Origin: Deltaproteobacteria bacterium
GTDB taxonomy: Bacteria > Desulfobacterota > Desulfarculia > Adiutricales > JAGVGV01
Length of the DNA: 7,153 nucleotides
Direction: 5' to 3'
NCBI GenBank assembly: GCA_015233515.1
Contig: JADFXS010000097.1
Location: 1 to 7,153 of the forward strand
The position numbers and the translations under genes are program-made. Positions 1 to 5,129 of this stretch are shown here, one piece after another. Under the pieces are notes generated by a model. It worked only from the letters and a program-made list of their open reading frames with translations. It did not search any database and had not been told where the DNA came from. Numbering within the stretch: the first letter of the stretch is position 1; each line of letters starts with the position of its first letter.

Positions 1-10
1 GCCTGATTGA

Positions 11-184
11 CCGGGTCAAGGTTTATCAACTCAGGGAACCATCGAAAGCAGAATAGCCACGATCCAAAAGTACGAAATCCACCGGCCGGAGATTATGGAA
101 AAGCTCGACGGCCAGTTCTCTTTCTCCCTCGGATTGGGGGGCGATGACGGCACTGATAGTGATTTTGTTCAAAACTTCGAATAA
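11..184 (+). pseudogene. Possible C-terminal remnant of an unidentified gene
   Basis: This frame is open from the codon after a TGA at 8-10 to a TAA at 182-184, about 57 codons. There is no ATG, GTG or TTG before the ATG at 95. The translation looks protein-like: a helical stretch containing ESRIATIQKYEIHRPEIMEK, then a Gly/Asp-rich tail ending DSDFVQNFE. The frame at position 3 reads LIDRVKVYQ before it stops at 54-56, so a frameshift near 18-30 could link an upstream gene to this tail. I recognise no family. An open frame of this length can occur by chance, so this is a weak call based only on amino-acid texture and its place at the window edge. Confidence 0.28.
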
Positions 185-458
185 TTGGAAAACACGGGCC
201 ACGAGGCACTCCGACCCGGCGAGGGGCCGACAAGCGCTAAAGAGTTTTTATATTTTCGTAGGTTTTAGGGGGTTGAACGGCTGATCCGTCGTCGGCCAAC
301 AGAGTGAATCCTATCCATATCCTCTTCGGAGCATAGGGCTCAAGGATAGGCTATCAATGAAAAGGATAGAAAGCCCGCCCTACGTCGGAACCCGAGAAAC
401 CAAGGGCGGGCATGACGGTGGACAAAATATTCCGGTTATTGACAAGAGTCTTGTTTGC
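185..458. other. Gene-free stretch with inverted repeats
   Basis: No convincing gene is visible on either strand. It holds a short imperfect stem (279-284 with 292-297, GGCTGA/TCGGCC) and a 7-bp perfect inverted repeat CCTATCC/GGATAGG (310-316 with 344-350). The sequence AGGATAG recurs at about 343 and 363. The strong hairpin at 373-411 is listed separately. Confidence 0.5.
373..411 (-). terminator. Probable Rho-independent terminator of the 459-704 gene
   Basis: There is a perfect 9-bp GC-rich inverted repeat, GCCCGCCCT at 373-381 and AGGGCGGGC at 403-411. The 21-nt loop can form a small inner stem (TCGG/CCGA). Read on the minus strand, the right arm is followed by a pyrimidine-rich tail, TTTCTATCCTTTT, as expected of an intrinsic terminator. 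It lies about 48 nt past the stop codon at 459. The plus-strand side has no T tract, which supports minus-strand use. Confidence 0.5.
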
Positions 459-704
459 TTATTTCTTTTCGGATGCTAAACCTAGTTTAATTTCATCTTG
501 AGCCGCGCGGATCAATTCCATGGCCCTGGTCCTGTGGCCTTGATAATCAAGGGCCGCATGCTGGAGAGAATCATAGGCGTGCCCGAGAGATTTCTGAGCC
601 GCGTGCATGTGTTCATGTTGTTCCGCGGCGTAGACGCCCGCAGTGAAAGCTATCGCCCCAAAAAGTAAGGCGGCAATGATATAAAAGCTTAGCTTGGGTT
701 TCAT
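459..704 (-). CDS. Small exported His-bearing helical protein (81 aa)
   Basis: The product has a basic N-terminus (MKPK), a hydrophobic core at about residues 5-25 and a plausible signal peptidase site after Ala26 or Ala27 (VYA-A-E). The mature part would be about 55 residues and almost entirely helical. It opens with a His cluster (H30, H32, H34) and carries an AxxxLxxA heptad-like pattern. The later part, with GHRTRAMELIRAAQDEIKLG, resembles small periplasmic proteins of proteobacteria that carry a GGHR-x-x-A-x-x-L-x-x-x-A signature. I know no assigned function for these. AAGGAGG ends 6 nt before the ATG, which fixes the start. It lies 75 bp downstream of the PsiF-like gene on the same strand and is probably co-transcribed with it. 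A metal-binding role through the histidines is only a guess. Confidence 0.8.
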   Translation of the reverse strand: MKPKLSFYIIAALLFGAIAFTAGVYAAEQHEHMHAAQKSLGHAYDSLQHAALDYQGHRTRAMELIRAAQDEIKLGLASEKK

Positions 705-760
705 CGTGATCCTCCTTTTCCTTGATTAAAGAAAGTCAAGCGGATAATTCACTCGCTAGG

Positions 761-782
761 TAGCTCCAAAAGTTTGGAGTTA
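761..782 (-). terminator. Hairpin at the end of the PsiF-like gene
   Basis: CTCCAAA (764-770) and TTTGGAG (773-779) form a perfect inverted repeat with a very short loop, extendable outward by a G-T pair and two A-T pairs. It starts at the stop codon (780-782) of the minus-strand gene. No T tract follows on the minus strand, so it may act as an mRNA 3' stabiliser or partial attenuator between the two genes rather than a full terminator. Confidence 0.3.
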
Positions 783-974
783 CTTTTGCTTTATGCCTTT
801 GCCTTCCATACAGGTTTTAAGGTAATCCTTCAGTTTGTCTTTCGGAATTTTTTCTGCTTTGGCGGCCTTCTGGCATTCAGCCTTGGCCTTGGCTTCATTG
901 CTTTTATCGGCGGCAAAGGCCGGACCGGTCATCAAAAAGCTCAGCACGGTAGCGGCGACGATCAGCTTCTTCAT
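780..974 (-). CDS. PsiF-repeat-like small periplasmic protein (64 aa)
   Basis: Residues 1-21 form a clear Sec signal peptide (MKKLIVAATV..., cleavage after AFA). The mature protein is about 43 residues, Lys/Ala-rich, with two cysteines, Cys34 and Cys55. The spacing and the pattern C-x2-AAKAEK...KLKDYLKTCM resemble a single PsiF repeat, where two cysteines bracket a Lys-rich helical hairpin; a disulfide in the periplasm is likely. Known PsiF proteins have two such repeats and a phosphate-starvation link in E. coli, while this one has a single repeat. The frame is open upstream for 28 more codons, but the ATG at 974 is preferred because AGGAG sits 7 nt before it and the signal peptide begins there. 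It is likely the first gene of a two-gene unit with 459-704. Confidence 0.75.
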   Translation of the reverse strand: MKKLIVAATVLSFLMTGPAFAADKSNEAKAKAECQKAAKAEKIPKDKLKDYLKTCMEGKGIKQK

Positions 975-998
975 GTTAAATCTCCTCTCAGTTTTTTT

Positions 999-1020
999 CG
1001 TCTGGGCAATATGCCCGACG
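999..1020 (-). promoter_or_regulatory. Leader hairpin upstream of the PsiF-like gene
   Basis: CGTC-T-GGGC (999-1007) pairs with GCCC-GACG (1013-1020) with one bulged base and a 5-nt loop. On the minus strand it lies in the presumed 5' leader, about 25 nt before the start codon, and is followed by an A7 stretch and then the ribosome binding site. It could stabilise the mRNA or affect translation; it is not a terminator for this gene. Confidence 0.3.
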
Positions 1021-1068
1021 GATCGGTTGGAAACCTTTCTAAACAAGTATCCGTTCATTTCAGTGAGG

Positions 1069-1097
1069 AGTATAAACTAACACTATTACCGTGACAT
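1069..1097 (-). promoter_or_regulatory. Candidate sigma-70 promoter for the 974-459 unit
   Basis: On the minus strand ATGTCA (1097-1092, four of six matches to TTGACA) is separated by 17 nt from TATACT (1074-1069, five of six matches to TATAAT). Transcription would start near 1062 and give a leader of roughly 88 nt that includes the 999-1020 hairpin. Confidence 0.42.
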
Positions 1098-1380
1098 TAG
1101 CGAAAAATTACAATTTGATAATTTCCAACCTGGTATGTTAACCGTCACAAAATGGTAAGAATACAGCCTGAATCTATCAAGAGTAAGCTTGGCCGGGGGG
1201 TAGGTAAGAGTTCAAATTTGGACCGGCTCTTTGATCTTTTCTATGAATATTATCCTTTAGTTGATACCTTCTAAAATATTATCGATTCTTGCGGAGAATG
1301 TCATTACATGTTGAACTTGTCTGTAAGTATGTAAACCACTACCATAAATACAATAAAGGCCAACACGCTCAGTTGAAGCT
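1098..1380. other. Gene-poor AT-rich stretch with one weak short ORF
   Basis: The only coding-like signal is a 40-codon plus-strand ORF at 1152-1274 (MVRIQPESIKSK... ending LVDTF). Its texture is protein-like, but it has no ribosome binding site and no recognisable family. I treat it as a possible gene fragment or chance ORF. No RNA gene or clear terminator is seen. Confidence 0.4.
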
Positions 1381-1400
1381 CCCCGCGGCAAGCTGCGAGG
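1381..1400. repeat. GC-rich palindromic repeat, copy 1
   Basis: CCCCGCGGCAAGCTGCGAGG can fold as a hairpin of up to nine pairs with one C-A mismatch and a CAAG/AA loop. It matches the copy at 1450-1469 at 19 of 20 positions, 69 bp apart. The mismatched A suggests decay from a symmetric ancestor with GCGGGG in the right arm. It resembles dispersed extragenic palindromes of the REP type. Confidence 0.6.
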
Positions 1401-1449
1401 AATCTCGGGTATGTTAGGAATGAACGCGTTTAATTTTTTTGCTCGCTAA

Positions 1450-1469
1450 CCCCGCGGCAAGCTACGAGG
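1450..1469. repeat. GC-rich palindromic repeat, copy 2
   Basis: CCCCGCGGCAAGCTACGAGG differs from copy 1 only by G to A at position 15, which breaks another stem pair. It follows a T7 run (1434-1440) and GCTCGC (1441-1446), which recurs at 1475-1480. An inverted pair AATGAAC (1419-1425) and GTTCATT (1487-1493) flanks this copy. Confidence 0.6.
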
Positions 1470-1517
1470 TATGCGCTCGCAAGCATGTTCATTGAAAACT
1501 TCCTCCAAAGGTGTTCA

Positions 1518-3050
1518 TTATTTTGTCTTGTTCAAGAAGATGCGGCGCAAGTTATCCTTGCCGGTGGCATCCGCTAGTGAATTCGTCAAGGCGTGGTCTG
1601 GGGCCGCCGCAATGGCCTCTTCGAAGTCTTGAGGGTCGCCGGCAGCCAACACGCGCAACGCGCCGTCGATGACCATGTCGGTCCGAGGATCAAAGTCTCG
1701 AGATTTGCGGTTGGTGACCGCAGCTCGGGCGGCGGCTACGGCGGCGGGATCATGATGCCTAGCCAGCCAGGAACCGGCCAATCGCGGGAAAGAGCTGCAT
1801 AAGCCCCCTCCGAAAGGTAAGTTTCCTTGGGGCGCCATGCTTCTGTCCTGGCAATTCGGATCGATCATCTCATAGGCAATATAATCTGGAGACTTTAGTG
1901 AGACATCGGGAGCCGTGGGACGGCGGAGTCCGTTACGCATCAACTCCGCTAGACGCGGTTTGTTTTCGCCGCAGATAAGAAGCTTCTTAACAAGAACCAG
2001 CGCGGCCGCGGCAGGTTCTGTTCCTGGTTGAGCAAGCAATTTGGCGGCCAATTCAAGTCCACGATCGCACAGTTTTGAATCGCGTGATTCTTCGATCAGG
2101 CTGGCCAGTCCATACAAGCGCCACGAAGCGCAGGGGCGGGGCAGGTCGGTTCGGGTGCAATAAGTCAGGGTTTGCTCGATATAGGCTTGTTTGCGCTGTA
2201 TGTCCGGGGCTAGTAGTAGGAAATCCCGGACATTGAACGGGTCCCAATTTTGCTGGTCGAATCGGGGATCGGGCGAGAGGATGGCATAGAGCGCCGCTTC
2301 CAGGTCAGGCCGGCCTTGGGCGCCACGGGCGACGGCCTTTTGCACTGTCTCGAAAAATGGGCCATAATCGATCTGCTTTTGAGGTTGGCCGGGTATGGCA
2401 CGACCGATGGGAACAAGCGTATTGGCGTGGAGGCCACTGCGGAGGATGGCTCGAAGAGCATCGCGTTCTCGTCCCGATTCGTAGGCATATCGTATAATTG
2501 CCGGTTCACTGGCTTCCATGGCCAGCCATTCGTCAAAAGATGAAGCCGCGGTGAGGGCCTCTTGACAAGTGGTCGCGTTTTTGCCTAGCGTGGTATGCAC
2601 GACCGTTTGGTCAAGGACATAAGCAATTTCCCAGCCCTGGTCGGATTGACCAGATGAGTTGCGAATACGCCAGGCCGCTTTTGTTTTTCCGTCGGTGCAA
2701 CTCTCTATGGCCAGAGCGTTGATTGTCCCTTCGGCTTTATCTTTTTCGAATACAACCGGCGATGAAGCTGTGTCAAATTGGGTATGAACAGGAAGGGTCC
2801 GACCGTTCTTGCGGACAATGAGGGAGGTTGCCAAGTACCAACGATCGGCGCCGGATATCCATCGGTATTCAGGAGCGGCGTGTGAGGCCGTGTGCCAGCC
2901 TTTGGCGGTCGCGAGAATCTCTGCTTCGGCGTCGCCGAGGTGGAGCGTGGTTAACGAGCGTGTAATGGCGCCAAGGCCTCGATCAACGCCGCAGCCGGCG
3001 ATCAGGCAAGCCATTAGGATAATCAGTATCCATAATAAATTCTTGGTCAT
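1518..3050 (-). CDS. Unassigned lipoprotein of 510 residues
   Basis: The N-terminus MTKNLLWILIILMACLIAGC is a type II signal peptide with lipobox I-A-G-C; Cys20 would be lipidated. Gly follows at +2, so outer-membrane sorting is expected. Residues of about 25-160 look mixed beta, with Trp/Tyr-rich strands (YRWISGADRWYLATS, AAWRIRNSSG). From about 165 to the end it is mostly helical and Ala/Leu-rich, like a helical-repeat scaffold, and ends with a short Lys-rich tail. About nine further cysteines lie in the mature part, which is many for an exported protein and suggests disulfides. I recognise no domain. An in-frame GTG lies at 3062, but the ATG at 3050 is chosen because GGAG sits 6 nt before it. 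The gene stands alone, facing away from the SLR lipoprotein gene 608 bp away. Confidence 0.85.
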   Translation of the reverse strand: MTKNLLWILIILMACLIAGCGVDRGLGAITRSLTTLHLGDAEAEILATAKGWHTASHAAPEYRWISGADRWYLATSLIVRKNGRTLPVHTQFDTASSPVVFEKDKAEGTINALAIESCTDGKTKAAWRIRNSSGQSDQGWEIAYVLDQTVVHTTLGKNATTCQEALTAASSFDEWLAMEASEPAIIRYAYESGRERDALRAILRSGLHANTLVPIGRAIPGQPQKQIDYGPFFETVQKAVARGAQGRPDLEAALYAILSPDPRFDQQNWDPFNVRDFLLLAPDIQRKQAYIEQTLTYCTRTDLPRPCASWRLYGLASLIEESRDSKLCDRGLELAAKLLAQPGTEPAAAALVLVKKLLICGENKPRLAELMRNGLRRPTAPDVSLKSPDYIAYEMIDPNCQDRSMAPQGNLPFGGGLCSSFPRLAGSWLARHHDPAAVAAARAAVTNRKSRDFDPRTDMVIDGALRVLAAGDPQDFEEAIAAAPDHALTNSLADATGKDNLRRIFLNKTK

Positions 3051-3064
3051 CGCCTTCTCCACTC

Positions 3065-3092
3065 TTTATATGAAAATACTCAGCCGGCACAA
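3065..3092 (-). promoter_or_regulatory. Candidate promoter of the 510-aa lipoprotein gene
   Basis: On the minus strand TTGTGC (3092-3087) is separated by 16 nt from TATAAA (3070-3065). The -10 is good and the -35 keeps only TTG. Transcription would start very close to the gene, leaving a leader of about 10 nt that still holds GGAG. The -35 overlaps a small GCAC/GTGC inverted repeat. Confidence 0.28.
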
Positions 3093-3184
3093 GGTGCGAG
3101 GCTTATGATTTCAAGTGATAACGACTAGGGTTGCCAAGGGATGCCAATTTTGGAAAAAGCTATGCCGTCGTCGATAGTCGGTAA

Positions 3185-3215
3185 TTTTAAAAAGGCATGC
3201 AGCCAGCCTTTAAAA
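3185..3215. repeat. Imperfect inverted repeat (terminator-like hairpin)
   Basis: TTTTAA-AA-AGGC (3185-3196) pairs with GCCT-TTAAAA (3206-3215), leaving a 2-nt bulge and a 9-nt loop. An alternative register pairs AAAGGC with GCCTTT. A/T tracts on both sides make it terminator-like in either direction, but no adjacent intact gene reads into it. Confidence 0.35.
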
Positions 3216-3349
3216 AGTTTATATGCGTGGTCTCCGAAGAGCCTACAGTTTGTTGTGCCGGCTGACGACAGGGCATGTTAATATGCGCGCGATAGTGCGG
3301 AATTGTGCGTTGCCCCTATGGCTAAGCACTATAAATTGTTTTGCTCGAA

Positions 3350-3378
3350 TTGGCAACATTTTGCCTTTTCTCTATTTC
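3350..3378 (+). promoter_or_regulatory. Weak candidate promoter upstream of the SLR gene
   Basis: TTGGCA (3350-3355, five of six matches to the -35 consensus) is followed by a 17-nt spacer and TATTTC (3373-3378, three of six). It coincides with one TTGGCA motif copy. Transcription from here would give a leader of about 275 nt before the SLR gene, passing through the broken frame at 3404-3634. Confidence 0.22.
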
Positions 3379-3403
3379 TTGTAGGTAAGAATTGGAGTTA
3401 AAA

Positions 3404-3634
3404 TTGATACGCCGCGGTTTATTGACAGCGAACAAGACCGATTTCCTTTTCTCCGAGGTCGGGGCCATCCCCCAGCCGTTGGCATATCTTTTTAAATCAC
3501 GGGAAAAAAGATGCTGCTAAGGCTGCGGAGGCACCCGCAGGGCTTGGCCATGACGACGACTTTGCCTGTGCTATTGCCAATAAGGCCGGTGGGTGCCTGC
3601 ATATTTACTCACACCAAACGGCGAAGAGCCCTTA
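3404..3634 (+). pseudogene. Possible frameshifted small gene before the SLR gene
   Basis: A frame beginning at TTG 3404, with GGAG 6 nt upstream, reads LIRRGLLTANKTDF, then SEVGAIPQPLAYLFKSREK, and stops at 3518-3520. A second frame continues from the A6 run at 3504-3509 as DAAKAAEAPAGLGHDDDF, then ACAIANKAGGCLHIYSHQ, and stops at 3632-3634. If the run had five As, the two would form one frame of about 76 codons. I recognise no family. The alternative is two chance ORFs meeting at a run of As; the texture of both halves favours a decayed or mis-sequenced gene, but only weakly. Confidence 0.27.
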
Positions 3635-3658
3635 AATAGTTTGTCGAGGAGCGGCACT

Positions 3659-4909
3659 ATGAGAAAAATTACTTTTATATTGTTGCTTTACTTCGCTATT
3701 TCATTGTCCGCTTGTGGTGATATTGCCTATAAGGAAGCATCTACCGCTTATTCCAAGGGAGATTATTCCACGGCATTTCAAAAATTCAAAAAGGCCGCGG
3801 ATTGGAATCATCGTCAGGCTCAGTACTACTTGGGTTTTATGTATGCGAACGGGCAAGGAGTTGCCAAAAACTATTCTGAAGCAATAAAGTGGTATCGATT
3901 AGCAGGTGAAAAAGGTGATGAAAGAGCCATGACCAATCTTGGCTATATATTTGGGGCTGGGTTGGGGGTAGCTCAAGATTATTCCGAAGCTTTAAAATGG
4001 TATCGGCAGGCCACCGAAAAAGGTGATGCCAGGGCCATGAACAATCTTGGAGCTATGTATCAACATGGGCACGGGGTTGCCCAAAATTATTCCGAAGCTG
4101 TAAAATGGTATCGCTTATCAGCTGAAAAAGATGAAATATCTGCGTTCTATAATCTTGGTTTTATGTATGCAAACGGACAAGGAGTTGCTTTAGATTATTC
4201 CGAAGCCTTAAAATTGTATCGGCAGGCCGCCGAAAAAGGTGACGCTAGAGCCATGAACAATCTTGGTGTTATGCATCAGAATGGGCAAGGGGCTGTTAAA
4301 AATTATTCCGAAGCTTTAAAATGGTATCAGCTAGCCGCCGAAAAAGGCGAAACGGTGGCCATGGGCAATCTTGGCTATATGTATGTGAATGGTCTAGGGG
4401 TTGCTCAAGACTATCCCGCAGCGGCAAAATGGTATCGTCTGGCCGCTGAAAAAGGCGATCAAAACGCTATGAACAATCTAGGCTTATTGTATGAAGATGG
4501 CCAAGGTGTAACACAAGATTATTCCGAAGCGTTAAAATGGTATCGCCTGGCTGCTGAAAAAGGTTATGCAAGTGCCATGACCAATCTTGGCTATATGTAT
4601 GATAAAGGCAAAGGAGTGCCTCAGGATTTTACGGAAGCAGCCAAATGGTATTTGTCGGCCGCTGAAAAAGGCGAGGCTTTCGCATTAATCACTTTAGGTG
4701 AAAAATATGAAAACGGTCAAGGAGTAATACAGGATTATGCAAAAGCATATATGTTTTTTTATTTAGCTGGTTCTTTCTTTAAGAAAAACGAAGACCAAAA
4801 AACAGCTAAAAAAAATCAAGATCGTATTGAAAAAATACTTTCACCCGAACAGATTGCTAAAGCGCAAAAGATGGCCGGCGATTGGAAACTAAATAATGAA
4901 CCTAAATAA
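3659..4909 (+). CDS. Sel1-like repeat lipoprotein (416 aa)
   Basis: Residues 1-19 form a lipoprotein signal peptide with lipobox L-S-A-C (Cys19 lipidated, Gly at +2). A TPR-like helix pair at 24-57 leads into nine tandem 36-residue Sel1-like repeats at 58-381. The pattern is LGxMYxxGxGVxxDYSEAxKWYRxAAEKGxxxAMxN. Repeat 9 is degenerate (AYMFFYLAGSFF), as often happens at the C-terminal edge, and a helical tail (382-416) follows. SLR proteins are alpha-solenoid scaffolds for protein-protein contacts; an outer-membrane, periplasm-facing location is inferred. The frame is open from GTG 3593, but ATG 3659 is chosen because GAGGAG lies 7 nt before it and the signal peptide begins there. The gene becomes AT-rich towards its 3' end compared with its neighbours. 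No terminator is evident after it. The partner is unknown. Confidence 0.93.
   Translation: MRKITFILLLYFAISLSACGDIAYKEASTAYSKGDYSTAFQKFKKAADWNHRQAQYYLGFMYANGQGVAKNYSEAIKWYRLAGEKGDERAMTNLGYIFGAGLGVAQDYSEALKWYRQATEKGDARAMNNLGAMYQHGHGVAQNYSEAVKWYRLSAEKDEISAFYNLGFMYANGQGVALDYSEALKLYRQAAEKGDARAMNNLGVMHQNGQGAVKNYSEALKWYQLAAEKGETVAMGNLGYMYVNGLGVAQDYPAAAKWYRLAAEKGDQNAMNNLGLLYEDGQGVTQDYSEALKWYRLAAEKGYASAMTNLGYMYDKGKGVPQDFTEAAKWYLSAAEKGEAFALITLGEKYENGQGVIQDYAKAYMFFYLAGSFFKKNEDQKTAKKNQDRIEKILSPEQIAKAQKMAGDWKLNNEPK
3830..4801 (+). repeat. Nine tandem 108-bp units encoding Sel1-like repeats
   Basis: The units start at 3830 and recur every 108 bp without length change. Units 2 and 4 share a 65-nt block (3986-4050 and 4202-4266) with about six differences. 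The start of unit 4 matches the start of unit 1, and the start of unit 5 resembles unit 3. This mosaic indicates a fairly recent two-unit (216-bp) duplication or exchange within the array. Confidence 0.85.
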
Positions 4910-4962
4910 AATAATGGTTCATCCGACCAATGCGATTTTAGCCTGATGGATAAGCATGATTT

Positions 4963-5129
4963 TTAGAAGAACCAAGTTCTCATCGCCAATGGGGGCACTA
5001 ACAATTTTTTACCGTCCATTCGATTCTCAACGACAAATTCTTTAAGATAATCTGAAATTTTTGCAAAGCCGTCCTTGTGTCCGGCCTTGTATTGAGCTAA
5101 ATGTCCAGTTTTTCAGCGGTCTCAAATAA
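4963..5129 (-). pseudogene. Coding remnant downstream of the MFS gene
   Basis: On the minus strand, a 49-codon frame entered after a TGA at 5115-5113 reads KTGHLAQYKAGHKDGFAKI, SDYLKEFVVENRMDGKKL, and ends LAMRTWFF at the TAA 4965-4963. It has no start codon near its beginning. Directly upstream, in the frame of the MFS stop codon, lies LFETAEK. Adding one A to the A5 run at 5113-5109 region would join them into one protein-like C-terminus that follows the MFS stop at once. The composition, an amphipathic charged helix then a short hydrophobic end, looks genuine, but I recognise no family. It may be the tail of a gene whose body was lost when the MFS gene or its flank arrived. Confidence 0.35.

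Larger units (their letters stand above)
3093..3658. other. Divergent intergenic region between two lipoprotein genes
   Basis: No complete gene is convincing here. The hexamer TGCCAA or its complement TTGGCA occurs five times: 3132-3137, 3142-3147, 3350-3355, 3479-3484 and 3575-3580. The first two are direct repeats exactly 10 bp apart. A 46-codon ORF at 3141-3281 has its SD-like AAGGG touching the ATG, so it is probably spurious. Position 3422-3427 is a perfect TTGACA but has no fitting -10. A coding-looking frame near the right end is listed separately. Confidence 0.5.

Noticed and set aside
774..1094. Plus-strand open frames opposite the PsiF-like gene (774-1094 and 835-1080)
   Set aside because: They are antisense to a gene with a signal peptide, an SD and a recognisable Cys pattern; they have no SD support of their own.
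1152..1274. 40-codon plus-strand ORF with protein-like texture
   Set aside because: It has no SD and no recognised family; it is mentioned in the stretch entry but is not called as a gene.
3051..3062. Upstream GTG start at 3062 for the 510-aa lipoprotein
   Set aside because: It has no good SD, while the ATG at 3050 has GGAG at the right distance and begins the signal peptide.
3141..3281. 46-codon plus-strand ORF
   Set aside because: Its SD-like AAGGG touches the ATG, no family is recognisable, and ORFs of this length are expected by chance in a region this size.
3422..3427. Perfect TTGACA -35 hexamer
   Set aside because: No acceptable -10 occurs 16-18 nt downstream.
3593..3658. GTG start at 3593 for the SLR lipoprotein
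   Set aside because: The extra 22 residues would precede a complete lipoprotein signal peptide, and the ATG at 3659 has a strong SD.
3830..4801. Regular 108-bp repeats as a CRISPR-like or satellite array
   Set aside because: The units are in frame, encode Sel1-like repeats without spacers, and diverge at codon level as protein repeats do.
5064..5089. 8-bp inverted repeat CAAAGCCG/CGGCCTTG as terminator between the SLR and MFS genes
   Set aside because: It lacks a T tract on either strand and lies inside the coding-like remnant, so the pairing may be incidental.
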